Shown: positions 6,650-14,968, counted from the stretch's first letter. The stretch: 40,033 nt of DNA from Gammaproteobacteria bacterium (GCA_026398715.1 JAPLSI010000136.1:1-40033); one strand, 5' to 3'. Notes: generated by a model from the sequence alone, not told the origin. Made by a program: numbers and translations.

Positions 6650-8040
6650 GCCTGCCCGCCTGCTTCATTGCCGCCAGCGACATGGTGGCCTCCTGCCCGA
6701 TCGTCGTTGTTGATCGCGCCACGTTTCCCGCCTGGCTGGAAGCGCAGAACGAGGCCACGCGCCGCTGGCTGGACGCCAATGCCTTCACGCCCGGAACCGG
6801 CTCCTGGCTGCTGCTTCCCGATGCCAATGGCCGTCCGGCCTGCGTGGTCACCGCGATCAGCGATGCCGGCGATCCGCTGGCGCTGGCGCACCTGCCGATG
6901 TTGCTGCCGGCCGGCGTGTACCACCTGGACGGCGAGTCACCGGTGCGGATCAATGCGGCGCAGACCTTGCTGGGCTGGGGGCTGGGTGCGTATCGCTTCT
7001 CGCGCTACCTGTCGCCGAAGCGGCCGGCGGCGCAACTGGTGGTGGACGACGCCGACAGCGACAACCAGCAAAGCCTGGCCATCCTGCGCGCCAGCGAAAT
7101 GGTGCGCGACCTGGTGAACACGCCCACCGAACACATGGGCCCCGGCGACCTGGAGGCCGTGGCCGATCGCCTGTCGCGCGCGCACGACGCGAAACTCCAC
7201 GTCATCGCCGGCGAGGCGCTGCTCGAACACAATTTCCCGACCATCCATGCGGTGGGACGCGCCAGCCATCGCGCGCCGCGGCTGATTCAACTGCAGTGGG
7301 GCAATGAAGCGCATCCGCACGTGGCCATCGTCGGCAAGGGCGTGTGCTTCGACACCGGCGGCCTGGACATCAAGGGCGCCGACGGCATGCGCAACATGAA
7401 AAAAGACATGGGCGGCGCCGCGCACGCCTTGGCCCTGGCGCAACTGGTGATGGCGCTCGAGCTGCCGATCCGCATCACGCTGCTGGTGCCCGCGGTCGAA
7501 AATTCCATCGCCGGCAATGCCTTCCGCCCCGGTGAAGTGATCGTGACGCGACAGGGCCTTAGCGTGGAAGTGGACAACACCGACGCCGAAGGCCGGCTGG
7601 TGCTGTGCGATGCGCTGACCTATGCCGCCGAGCTCAAGCCCGAACTGATTCTGGACTTCGCGACCCTTACCGGCGCGGCGCGCATCGCGCTGGGTCCGGA
7701 CCTGCCGGCCTTGTTCAGCAACGACGACGCGCTGGCCGCGGACTACGTGCAGGCCGGCGAGCGCGTGCGCGACCGCATCTGGCGCATGCCGCTGTGGCGG
7801 CCGTATGTCAGCCATCTCAAGTCCAACATCGCCGACATGAGCAATGGCGGGCCGTCGCGCATGGCCGGCGCCATCGTGGCCGCGCTGTACCTCGAGCGTT
7901 TCGTGCCCGAGGCGATGTCGTGGGCGCACATCGACGTGTACGCCTGGAACGACAACGACCGCCCCGGCCGACCGGCTGGCGGCGAGGCGCAAAGCCTGCG
8001 CGCCGCCTTGGCGCTGTTGCAGAGCCGCTACCCAAGGTAG
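6646..8040 (+). CDS. M17-family leucyl aminopeptidase
   Basis: 464-residue cytosolic metallo-exopeptidase that removes N-terminal residues from peptides. The C-terminal catalytic domain shows the M17 hallmarks: VGKGVCFDTGGLDIKG (metal-binding Lys and Asp), the NTDAEGRLVLCDAL signature, and LDFATLTGAARIALG. The N-terminal ~150 residues form the variable domain. It is shorter than PepA (about 500) and closer to the PepB-like group. Start overlaps the HAD stop by four bases; the stop codon TAG is itself the first part of a REP-like palindrome. Confidence 0.9.
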   Translation: MSLPACFIAASDMVASCPIVVVDRATFPAWLEAQNEATRRWLDANAFTPGTGSWLLLPDANGRPACVVTAISDAGDPLALAHLPMLLPAGVYHLDGESPVRINAAQTLLGWGLGAYRFSRYLSPKRPAAQLVVDDADSDNQQSLAILRASEMVRDLVNTPTEHMGPGDLEAVADRLSRAHDAKLHVIAGEALLEHNFPTIHAVGRASHRAPRLIQLQWGNEAHPHVAIVGKGVCFDTGGLDIKGADGMRNMKKDMGGAAHALALAQLVMALELPIRITLLVPAVENSIAGNAFRPGEVIVTRQGLSVEVDNTDAEGRLVLCDALTYAAELKPELILDFATLTGAARIALGPDLPALFSNDDALAADYVQAGERVRDRIWRMPLWRPYVSHLKSNIADMSNGGPSRMAGAIVAALYLERFVPEAMSWAHIDVYAWNDNDRPGRPAGGEAQSLRAALALLQSRYPR

Positions 8041-8065
8041 GAGCCCCACTGCAGGGGCGCTCCCA
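8038..8065. repeat. REP-like palindrome overlapping the aminopeptidase stop codon
   Basis: GGAGC (8040-8044) pairs with GCTCC (8059-8063), and CCC (8045-8047) with GGG (8055-8057), around ACTGCAG. The form GGAGC...CTGCAGGGGCGCTCC matches the short imperfect palindromes dispersed in Xanthomonas, Lysobacter and Pseudomonas genomes. It starts within the TAG stop codon. Only one copy was seen here; dispersal elsewhere is inferred. Confidence 0.6.
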
Positions 8066-8111
8066 CGGTCAGATTCTTACTTCCGGCAGGTTGTTCGGCG
8101 GCTTGACGCCA

Positions 8112-8137
8112 TTCACACTGCGGCACGTTCACACTGC
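8112..8137 (+). repeat. Tandem 10-bp direct repeat upstream of the exporter operon
   Basis: TTCACACTGC occurs at 8112-8121 and 8128-8137, a 16-bp period, just downstream of a possible -35 (TTGACG, 8103-8108) and about 45 bp before the adaptor start. It could be a regulator site or chance. Confidence 0.25.
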
Positions 8138-8181
8138 ACCTGCTGCACTACCCCGCATCCCTTCGCTCCCACGGACCCACC

Positions 8182-9393
8182 ATGAATTCCCCCGCCGACC
8201 TGTTGAAGGAACTCCGCATCGACCGCCGTGGCACGGCGCCGAAGAAGCGCAAACGCTGGCCCGCCATCGTCGGCATGATGGTGGTGCTGATCGTGGTGGT
8301 CTTCTTCCTGATGGGCCGACGCCCGGTGGAAGTGGAAACCGCGAAGGCGCGATCGGCCGCGGAAGGCGGCCCGGCCTCGGTGCTGGACGCGTCCGGTTAC
8401 GTGACGGCACGGCGCATCGCCACGGTGTCGTCCAAGATCACCGGCAAGGTGCGCGAAGTGATGATCGAGGAAGGCCAGCGCGTGGTGGAAGGCGAAATCC
8501 TCGCCACGCTTGATCCGGTCGATGCCAGCGCGCAGCGCGATCTGTCGCAGGCGCAGCTGGCTTCATCGCAATCGCAACTGGCCGAAGCGCAGGCGCAACT
8601 GAAACTGGCCGAGCGCAACCTCGTTCGCCAGCGCGAACTGGCCGCGAAGAAGCTGGTCGCCGCGCAATCGCTCGACAGCGCCATCGCCGAGCGCGATTCC
8701 CGCGCCGCGCGCCTGGTGTCGCTGCAACGCGCCGTGGGCGTGGCGCAGGACCAGCTGACCATCGCCGGCATCGGCGTGGACAACACTGTCATCCGCGCAC
8801 CGTTCTCCGGCGTCATCGTGACCAAGGCTGCGCAGCCGGGCGAAATGATTTCGCCGATCTCCGGCGGCGGTGGCTCCATCCGTACCGGCATCGGCACGCT
8901 GGTGGACATGGATTCGCTGGAAGTACAGGTGGACGTGAACGAGGCCTACATCGGCCGCGTGCAGCCCAAGATGCCGGTGGAAGCGGTGTTGAACGCCTAT
9001 CCGGAATGGAAGATCCCCGGCGAGGTGATCGCCATCATTCCCACCGCCGACCGCAGCAAGGCGACGGTGAAGGTGCGCATCCAGCTGGCGTCGAAGGACA
9101 CGCGCATCGTGCCCGACATGGGCGTGCGCGTTAGCTTCCTGGAAACGACCAAGCCCGGCGCGGCCAAGCCCACCGGCGTGTGGGTGCCGGCGCGCGCCGT
9201 GCAGACCAGCGCTGGCAAGAGTTCGGTGTTCGTGGTCGAAGAAGACAAGGTGAAGTCGGTTGCCGTGACCGCCGGCGAAGTGCGCGACGTGGACCAGATG
9301 ATCTCGGCCGGGCTGAAGGGCGGCGAGATTGTCGTGCTGTCGCCGCCGAAGGGTTTGAAGGACGGCAGCCGCGTCACCCTGAAGAAAGAATGA
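8182..9393 (+). CDS. Periplasmic adaptor subunit of an ABC exporter (MacA/HlyD type)
   Basis: 403-residue membrane-fusion protein that would link an inner-membrane transporter to an outer-membrane channel. One N-terminal transmembrane helix (about residues 31-50) is preceded by a basic cytoplasmic end. The periplasmic part contains a biotinyl-lipoyl-like half (VREVMIEEGQRVVEGEILA), a long coiled-coil hairpin rich in Q, A and L (about 110-190), the second lipoyl half (VIRAPFSGVIVTKAAQPGEM) and beta-barrel domains. It is followed at once by an ATPase and two permeases, so MacAB-like export of a peptide, lipid or drug is likely; substrate unknown. No outer-membrane partner gene is adjacent. Confidence 0.9.
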   Translation: MNSPADLLKELRIDRRGTAPKKRKRWPAIVGMMVVLIVVVFFLMGRRPVEVETAKARSAAEGGPASVLDASGYVTARRIATVSSKITGKVREVMIEEGQRVVEGEILATLDPVDASAQRDLSQAQLASSQSQLAEAQAQLKLAERNLVRQRELAAKKLVAAQSLDSAIAERDSRAARLVSLQRAVGVAQDQLTIAGIGVDNTVIRAPFSGVIVTKAAQPGEMISPISGGGGSIRTGIGTLVDMDSLEVQVDVNEAYIGRVQPKMPVEAVLNAYPEWKIPGEVIAIIPTADRSKATVKVRIQLASKDTRIVPDMGVRVSFLETTKPGAAKPTGVWVPARAVQTSAGKSSVFVVEEDKVKSVAVTAGEVRDVDQMISAGLKGGEIVVLSPPKGLKDGSRVTLKKE

Positions 9394-9396
9394 GTG

Positions 9397-10104
9397 ATGG
9401 ACGCCCCCAATAATCCAATCCGGCCGCTGGTGGAAATCCGCGGCCTGACCAAGGCCTACACGCGCGGCAAGCAGTCCGTTGAAGTGCTGCACGGCATCGA
9501 CCTGGATATTCCCGAAGGCGATTTCGTCGCGCTGATGGGCCCATCGGGCTCGGGCAAGACGACCTTGTTGAATTTGATCGGCGGCCTGGATTCGCCCAGC
9601 GGCGGCGTGCTGATGATCGACGGCGACCGCATCGAGGAACACAGCAACAACGAGCTGGCCGCATGGCGCGCCGCCACCGTGGGCTTCATCTTCCAAAGCT
9701 ACAACCTGATGCCGGTGCTGAGCGCGCTGAAGAACGTCGAGCTGCCGTTGTTGCTGACCGACATGTCGCGCAGCGAACGCGTGCGCCGTGCGCAGGTGGC
9801 GCTGGAACTCGTCGGCCTGAGCGATCGCGCCAGCCACAAGCCCAACGAACTGTCCGGCGGCCAGCAGCAGCGCGTGGCGATTGCGCGTGCGCTGGTGTCC
9901 GACCCGCGCATCCTGATCTGCGACGAACCCACCGGCGATCTCGACCGCAAGACCGCCGACGAAGTGCTCGGCCTGCTGCAGCGCCTGAACAAGGAATTCG
10001 GCAAGACCATCGTGATGGTGACGCACGACCCGGCGGCCGCGAAATACGCGAAACGCACCGTGCACCTGGACAAGGGCACGCTGGTGGACGAGGCAGCGCA
10101 CTGA
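9397..10104 (+). CDS. ABC exporter ATP-binding protein (MacB/LolD type)
   Basis: 235-residue nucleotide-binding domain that powers the neighbouring permeases. Walker A GPSGSGKTT (residues 48-56), signature LSGGQQQR (152-159) and Walker B with Asp176-Glu177 (ICDEPTGDLD) are intact. The sequence FIFQSYNLMPVLSALKNVELPLL is typical of the LolD/MacB ATPase subfamily. A GTG three bases upstream (9394) is a possible start; the ATG at 9397 is better placed relative to the AAGAAAGA site. It begins 3 nt after the adaptor stop. Confidence 0.92.
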   Translation: MDAPNNPIRPLVEIRGLTKAYTRGKQSVEVLHGIDLDIPEGDFVALMGPSGSGKTTLLNLIGGLDSPSGGVLMIDGDRIEEHSNNELAAWRAATVGFIFQSYNLMPVLSALKNVELPLLLTDMSRSERVRRAQVALELVGLSDRASHKPNELSGGQQQRVAIARALVSDPRILICDEPTGDLDRKTADEVLGLLQRLNKEFGKTIVMVTHDPAAAKYAKRTVHLDKGTLVDEAAH

Positions 10105-10142
10105 TGTTGTCGCGCCTGCGCCAGCACGGACCACGCGCGTGA
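10104..10142 (+). CDS. Possible 12-codon mini-cistron bridging ATPase and permease
   Basis: ATG shares a base with the ATPase stop (TGATG at 10102-10106), and its TGA (10140-10142) overlaps the GTG start of the permease. The peptide would be MLSRLRQHGPRA. It spans the gap exactly and could let ribosomes pass from one gene to the next. No evidence that the peptide itself matters; it may be coincidence. Confidence 0.25.
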   Translation: MLSRLRQHGPRA

Positions 10143-11296
10143 TCGCGAAATATTTCCCGCTGGTGTGGGGCGGGTTGATGCGCAAGAAGACGCGCACCAC
10201 CTTCACCCTGCTCGCGCTGATGGCGGCCTTCGTGCTGATCGGCCTGTTGCAGGCGGTGAATTCGGTGCTGTCGGGCGGCGCCAGCTTTTTGGGCGTGAAC
10301 CGGCTGATCACGCAGGCCAAGACCAGCTTCACCCAGCCACTGCCGATGCGGATGCTGCCGCAGATCGAAGCGGTGCCCGGCGTGGATTTCGTATCGCATT
10401 CGCAATTCTTCGGCGGCGTGTACCAGGACGCGCGCAACTTCTTCCCGCAGTTCGCGGTCAACCCGCAGCGCCTTTACGACACCTATCCCGAGTGGGTGCT
10501 GCCCGAGTCGCAGCGGCGCGCCTTCATCTCCACCCAGGACGGCGCGATCGCGGGCAAGTTGCTGGCCGACAAATATGGCTGGAAGGTCGGCGATATCATT
10601 CCGCTGAATTCCTTCATCTGGACCAAGACCGATGGATCGCGCGTCTGGGAGTGGCGGCTGGTCGGCATCTTCGACGGCCGCGACGAGGAATGGTCCAAGC
10701 GCGCCAACCTGATGTACCTCAATTACGGGCAGTTCGACGAAGCGCGCGTCACGGGCGCCAAGGGTTTGGCGGGCGTGTTCGTGGTCAGCGTCAACGATCC
10801 GATGCAGAGCGAACGCATCGCCGCCGAGATCGACCGAAAGTTCGAGAATTCACCGGACGAAACCAAGAGCCAGAGCGAACAGGAATTCCAGCTGGGCTTC
10901 CTGAAGCAACTGGGCAACATCGGTTTCATCCTCAACGCAATTTCGGGCGCGGTGTTCTTCACCATCCTGATCCTGACCGGCTACACGATGAGCCAGGCGG
11001 TGCGCGAGCGCGTGCCGGAACTGGCCGTGCTGAAATGCCTTGGCTTTACCGATCGCACGGTGCTGGGCCTGGTGCTGGCGGAGTCGTTGCTGCTGTGCCT
11101 GCTGGGCGCGACGCTGGGCATGCTGACGGCGAGCGTGATTACGCTGGGCATCCCGCCGGAGTATCCGATTACCACCAGCCCGGCCGTGTGGTTGTTCGCC
11201 GGCGCCGCGGCGGTGTTCCTGGCGGTGGCGGTGGGCCTGCCGCCGGCCCTGCATGCGATGCGCATCCGCATCGTCGATGCGCTGGCGGGGCGCTGA
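10139..11296 (+). CDS. ABC exporter permease 1 (FtsX/MacB family)
   Basis: 385-residue inner-membrane protein with one N-terminal helix (about residues 21-42), a large periplasmic MacB-like core domain (about 45-255) and three C-terminal helices (about 265-295, 315-345, 350-375) forming the FtsX domain, including VLKCLGFTDRTVLGLVLAESLLL. It begins with GTG at 10139; an ATG at 10175 would remove the start of the basic N-terminus and is less likely. Encoded between the ATPase and a second permease, it is probably half of a heterodimeric pore. Confidence 0.88.
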   Translation: MIAKYFPLVWGGLMRKKTRTTFTLLALMAAFVLIGLLQAVNSVLSGGASFLGVNRLITQAKTSFTQPLPMRMLPQIEAVPGVDFVSHSQFFGGVYQDARNFFPQFAVNPQRLYDTYPEWVLPESQRRAFISTQDGAIAGKLLADKYGWKVGDIIPLNSFIWTKTDGSRVWEWRLVGIFDGRDEEWSKRANLMYLNYGQFDEARVTGAKGLAGVFVVSVNDPMQSERIAAEIDRKFENSPDETKSQSEQEFQLGFLKQLGNIGFILNAISGAVFFTILILTGYTMSQAVRERVPELAVLKCLGFTDRTVLGLVLAESLLLCLLGATLGMLTASVITLGIPPEYPITTSPAVWLFAGAAAVFLAVAVGLPPALHAMRIRIVDALAGR

Positions 11297-11299
11297 GCC

Positions 11300-12478
11300 A
11301 TGAGCACCCTCACCCAGATCCGCGAAATCGTGTTGATGAACCTGCGCAGCATCCCGCAACGGATGGGCGCGTCGCTGGTGATCGTGATCGGCATCGGCGG
11401 CGTGGTCGGCGTGCTGGTGGCGATGCTGTCGATGTCGGCCGGCCTGGACAAGACGCTGACGGCGACCGGCAATCCCGATCGCGCCATCATCCTGCGCGGC
11501 GGATCCAACGGCGAACTCGCCAGCTTCCTCGACCGCGCGTCGAACACGCTGGTCAAGCAGGACCCGGCGATTGCACGCGCGGACGACGACCTGCCGCTGG
11601 CCTCGGGCGAATTGATCGTGGTGACCGAGGTGCCTCGGCGCGGCGATACCAGCGGCGCGAATGTCTCATTGCGCGGCGTCGAACCGAAGGCCTTCATCCT
11701 GCGTCCGGAACTGCAGTTGACCGCGGGCCGGCTGTTCCGCCCCGGGCTGCGCGAACTGATCGTCGGCGACGGCGCGTATCGGGAATTCGGCGGTCTGGAT
11801 GTCGGCGCCAAGCTGAAATTCCGCGGTTCGTACTGGACCGTGGTCGGCCGCTTCAAGACCGGCGATGCGCATGATTCGGAATTGTGGGCAGACCTTGAAA
11901 CCGCGCAGAGCGCGTTCGGTCGCTCGGGTGTTTCGTCCGTGCTGGTGCGGCTGACATCGCGCGACGCCTTCGATTCGTTGAAGAAGCGGCTGACCGAAAA
12001 TCCGCAGTTGAACGTGGACGTGCAGACCGAGCGCGAGTTCTTCAGCGCGCAGTCGGCGGGCACCACCCGCATCATTCGCTGGGTGACTACGGCGGTGACC
12101 ATCATCATGGCCATCGGTGCGCTGTTCGGCGCCTTGAACACGATGTTCTCGGCGGTGTCGTCACGCACTGCGGAAATCGGCACGCTGCGGGCGCTGGGTT
12201 TTGGCAGCGCGCCAGTGATAGCATCGGTGATGGCTGAGGCTATGGCACTGTCGGTGCTCGGCGGCCTGCTTGGCGCAGGCATCGCTTACGGGGTGTTCAA
12301 TGGTTATTCGGTATCGACGCTGGGCGGAAACTTCACCCAGGTCGCCTTCAATTTCGCAGTCACACCCCGATTGGTCACGCAGGGACTGGTGTGGGCGCTG
12401 GCCATTGGCTTTATCGGCGGGCTCTTCCCCGCCGTGCGCGCTGCGCGCTTGCCCGTGACGCAGGCCTTGCGTGGCTAG
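11300..12478 (+). CDS. ABC exporter permease 2 (FtsX/MacB family)
   Basis: 392 residues, same plan as the preceding permease: N-terminal helix (about residues 24-48), periplasmic core (50-270), and three C-terminal helices including SSRTAEIGTLRALGFGSAPVIASVMAEA, the FtsX signature region. Start ATG follows the previous stop by 3 nt. Unlike MacB, where ATPase and permease are fused and homodimeric, this operon encodes a separate ATPase and two diverged permeases, so a heterodimeric transporter is expected. The stop overlaps the start of the following DUF2306 gene. Confidence 0.88.
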   Translation: MSTLTQIREIVLMNLRSIPQRMGASLVIVIGIGGVVGVLVAMLSMSAGLDKTLTATGNPDRAIILRGGSNGELASFLDRASNTLVKQDPAIARADDDLPLASGELIVVTEVPRRGDTSGANVSLRGVEPKAFILRPELQLTAGRLFRPGLRELIVGDGAYREFGGLDVGAKLKFRGSYWTVVGRFKTGDAHDSELWADLETAQSAFGRSGVSSVLVRLTSRDAFDSLKKRLTENPQLNVDVQTEREFFSAQSAGTTRIIRWVTTAVTIIMAIGALFGALNTMFSAVSSRTAEIGTLRALGFGSAPVIASVMAEAMALSVLGGLLGAGIAYGVFNGYSVSTLGGNFTQVAFNFAVTPRLVTQGLVWALAIGFIGGLFPAVRAARLPVTQALRG

Positions 12479-13163
12479 CTCTGCGCGCTCCTGGTGGAGC
12501 ACGGCTCCCGGGGTCATCCTGTTGCTGGCCGTCGTCAGCAGCGTGCCTGCCTGGGTCTTGATTGCCCTGCCCGTCGCGACGCTGTCCAACGTCGCAGACC
12601 ACCCCAGTCATTTTCCGCTGGTATTCCTGCACATGCTGGGCGGCACCGTGATGCTGGTGCTCGGCGCGCTGAACCTTTATGTCGGTTTCACCCGGCAGCA
12701 GTTTCGCTTCCATCGCGCCATCGGATACAGCTACCTGGTTGGCGGTGCGTTGGGAGCCATGGCGGCCTTGGTCTTGTCGTTGGCCACCGTACACGGCAAG
12801 GTCGTCGACCCGTTCGCCTTCGACCTGATGAAAGTGGGCGACCTGGGCTGGGCATTGGCGGCGCTGTCCGTCGCATGGATGGTGACGGCGGCCATGGCCC
12901 TTCGCGCCGCCATCAATCGCCGCTTCAACAACCATCGCGACTGGATAATTCGCAGCTACGTATTGGTCTGGTCGTTCGTGTTATGTCGTCTGCTCGCGAA
13001 GATTCCGGGGCTTGCCATCCTCGGCCAACTTGGCGACGGCGCCGCGCTTGGATGGCTCAGCTGGCTGGTTCCGCTGGCGATTGCAGAGATTTGCCTGCAA
13101 TGGAAAGCCGGCGCGCGCGAACCAGACCGTCGCCCGCAAATATCGCCAGCGCTGCCCAGATAA
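12471..13163 (+). CDS. DUF2306-family integral membrane protein
   Basis: 230 residues with about six hydrophobic helices. Conserved DUF2306-like features are visible: FRFHRAIGYSYLVGG and FNNHRDWIIRSYVLVWSFVLCRLL, with histidines followed by arginine or aspartate near membrane boundaries. Function of the family is unknown. GTG start at 12471 lies inside the end of the permease gene (8-bp overlap), so it is probably the last gene of the exporter operon. Its final 107 bp overlap the convergent rarD gene on the other strand. Confidence 0.75.
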   Translation: MASSARSWWSTAPGVILLLAVVSSVPAWVLIALPVATLSNVADHPSHFPLVFLHMLGGTVMLVLGALNLYVGFTRQQFRFHRAIGYSYLVGGALGAMAALVLSLATVHGKVVDPFAFDLMKVGDLGWALAALSVAWMVTAAMALRAAINRRFNNHRDWIIRSYVLVWSFVLCRLLAKIPGLAILGQLGDGAALGWLSWLVPLAIAEICLQWKAGAREPDRRPQISPALPR

Positions 13164-13995
13164 ATCCAAAGCCCACCAGGCGATTGTGGTCGAAGGCTTC
13201 CTGGAAGATGAAAACGCCGGTGAGGAACTGAAGCGTTGGCGCGATGTACTGGATGACGCCGACGGTGGACAGCTTGATGCGCCGCACCGCGAAGGAAAAC
13301 CCGATCAGCGGCAAGGCCGTCAACGCACCGCCGAAGATCAACAGTGCGTCCACGCCGGTGCCCCACGCGCCAAAGAAGCCGCCCTGCCCGTGGCTTTCGA
13401 CCCACAGCAGCATCAGCAGCGCGGGCGCGAACAGATAAACGCTTTCCACGCCCAGGCCCGCCACGGCGTCGATGGATAGCAACTTGCGCAACAGGCCGTA
13501 GAACGCGAACGACAAAGCCAGGCAGATGGCGATCCACGGCGGCTGGCCGAACTGGATGGTCAGCCAGGCCACGCCCGCCGCCGCCAACGCCACGGATACC
13601 CACTGCGCGCGGCTGAGTCGTTCGTGCAGAAAGGCCACGCCGAGCAAGACATTCAGCAGCGGGTTGATGAAGTAGCCCAGGCTGCTTTCGACCACGTGAC
13701 CGGCGTTCACCGCCCAGATGTACAGGGCCCAGTTCGACCCGATCAGCAGGCTGCTCAGCGCGAGCATCCACGCGGCGCGCGGACGCGCCAGCGCGGCGCG
13801 CAACCAGCCGCGGCCCTGCGACCACAACAGCCAGCCCGCTACCAGCAAGGTGCTCCACAAGATGCGGTGCGCCACGATTTGCAAAGACGGCACCACCTTC
13901 AGGAAATGCCAGTACAGGGGCATCATTCCCCAGACGACGAACGAGCCGACCGCCACCCACAGGCCATGCCTTGCTTCGCGCTGGGCCGGGCTCAT
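13057..13995 (-). CDS. rarD: RarD, EamA-family drug/metabolite transporter
   Basis: 312-residue permease of ten helices. RarD hallmarks are present: GLWVAVGSFVVWGMMPLYWHFL at the N-terminus, AHRILWS, ALLIGSNWALYIWAVN, SLGYFINPL, and a late VIQYIAPTLQFLTGVFIFQE. RarD was named from chloramphenicol resistance, but its natural substrate is unsettled. The start at 13995 (MSPAQREARHG) overlaps the upstream exporter's stop as ATGA, so the two are one operon. Its 3' end overlaps the convergent DUF2306 gene by 107 bp. Confidence 0.92.
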   Translation of the reverse strand: MSPAQREARHGLWVAVGSFVVWGMMPLYWHFLKVVPSLQIVAHRILWSTLLVAGWLLWSQGRGWLRAALARPRAAWMLALSSLLIGSNWALYIWAVNAGHVVESSLGYFINPLLNVLLGVAFLHERLSRAQWVSVALAAAGVAWLTIQFGQPPWIAICLALSFAFYGLLRKLLSIDAVAGLGVESVYLFAPALLMLLWVESHGQGGFFGAWGTGVDALLIFGGALTALPLIGFSFAVRRIKLSTVGVIQYIAPTLQFLTGVFIFQEAFDHNRLVGFGFIWAALAIFAGDGLVRARRLSIAGKSLQSPAEPAS

Positions 13996-14897
13996 GCCCT
14001 TGCCTGCGCGCGGGTGATGATCAGCACGCCGGCCAGGATGACGACCATGGCGCCGATCATGCGCGAGTCGACGTGCTCGCCCAACGTCAGGCTGCCGAGC
14101 ACCACGGCGATCGGCGGATTGACGTAGGCATAACTGGTGGCGAGTGCCGGGCGAACGTTCTGCAGCAACCACGAGTAAGCCGAGTAAGCCACGATCGATC
14201 CGAAGGTGATGAGGTACACCAGGGCGAGTGTCGGCTGCAGTGCGGGGACTTCATGCATGCGCTCGCCCACGACCAGGCCCAGCACGCCCATCATCAGGCC
14301 ACCGCACATCATCTGCGCCGCGGTGTTCATGAAGGGCGATGCCAGGTCGCGGTTGTGGCTCCAGACCGATCCGTAGGCCCAGGACAAGGTGGCGGCCAGA
14401 AGGGCGAGCATGCCCGGCACGCTCGCACTCATCGCGCTGCCAAGATTCAGCCAGACCACGCCGGCAAAGCCCACGCCCAGCCCCAGCCACTCGAGCCGGC
14501 TCGGATGCCTGCCCCGAAAGGCGCTGAACATGCCGACCCACAGCGGCATGGAAGCGATGGCCACGGCCGCCAGTCCGCTGCTGACCGTCATCTCGGCGAA
14601 ATTGACCAAGCCATTGCCCAGCATCACCAGCAACAGGCCCAGCACCATCGCGTTGCGCCACTGCGCACGCGTCGGCGCCGCGTGGCCGCGCCAGCGCAGG
14701 AAGGCGTAAAGCAGCCCACCCGCGGCCACGAAGCGCATGCCACCCATCAGGAACGGCGGATAGCCGTCCAGCGCGATGCGGATGCCCAGGTAGGTCGAAC
14801 CCCAGATCAGGTAGACGGCGGCGAGGGCCAGGACGACCTGCAAGGGCGTCGGCGTGGCTGCCGCGACGGGCGCGGCAGTGGGGGCGATAGTGCTCAT
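13992..14897 (-). CDS. yedA: YedA-type EamA-family drug/metabolite exporter
   Basis: 301-residue, ten-helix EamA transporter. The first EamA repeat has the typical YLIWGSTYLGIRIALDGYPPF; the second repeat ends with YAYVNPPIAVVLGSLTLGE. This matches YedA (drug/metabolite exporter). Start chosen at 14897 (MSTIAPTAAP), not the in-frame extension to 15092, because that extension runs back through the divergent regulator. It is divergently transcribed from an Lrp/AsnC regulator, which suggests amino-acid-linked control and that the exported compound may be an amino acid or derivative. Confidence 0.88.
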   Translation of the reverse strand: MSTIAPTAAPVAAATPTPLQVVLALAAVYLIWGSTYLGIRIALDGYPPFLMGGMRFVAAGGLLYAFLRWRGHAAPTRAQWRNAMVLGLLLVMLGNGLVNFAEMTVSSGLAAVAIASMPLWVGMFSAFRGRHPSRLEWLGLGVGFAGVVWLNLGSAMSASVPGMLALLAATLSWAYGSVWSHNRDLASPFMNTAAQMMCGGLMMGVLGLVVGERMHEVPALQPTLALVYLITFGSIVAYSAYSWLLQNVRPALATSYAYVNPPIAVVLGSLTLGEHVDSRMIGAMVVILAGVLIITRAQARA

Positions 14898-14931
14898 TCG
14901 GGATAGCGTAAAGACCGCGTGAGATTTACGA

Positions 14932-14960
14932 TTGAAAAAAACCACGCCTGGACGCAAAAT
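14932..14960 (+). promoter_or_regulatory. Candidate leaderless promoter of the Lrp-type gene
   Basis: TTGAAA (14932-14937) and CAAAAT (14955-14960) are 17 nt apart. The GTG start at 14967 follows the -10 by 6 nt, and no ribosome-binding site precedes it, so the transcript would have essentially no leader. Confidence 0.45.
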
Positions 14961-14968
14961 TATTGCGT
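14952..14968. promoter_or_regulatory. Candidate Lrp-family operator
   Basis: ACGCAA (14952-14957), five AT bases, TTGCGT (14963-14968): a perfect 6-bp inverted repeat with an AT centre, the form bound by Lrp/AsnC dimers. It covers the lrp-like -10 and the first bases of its start codon and lies about 55 bp from the yedA start, so it could serve both autoregulation and control of yedA-rarD. Confidence 0.5.

Noticed and set aside
8563..10461. 632-codon minus-strand open frame opposite the exporter operon
   Set aside because: Shadow of adaptor and ATPase genes with clear motifs in the sense direction.
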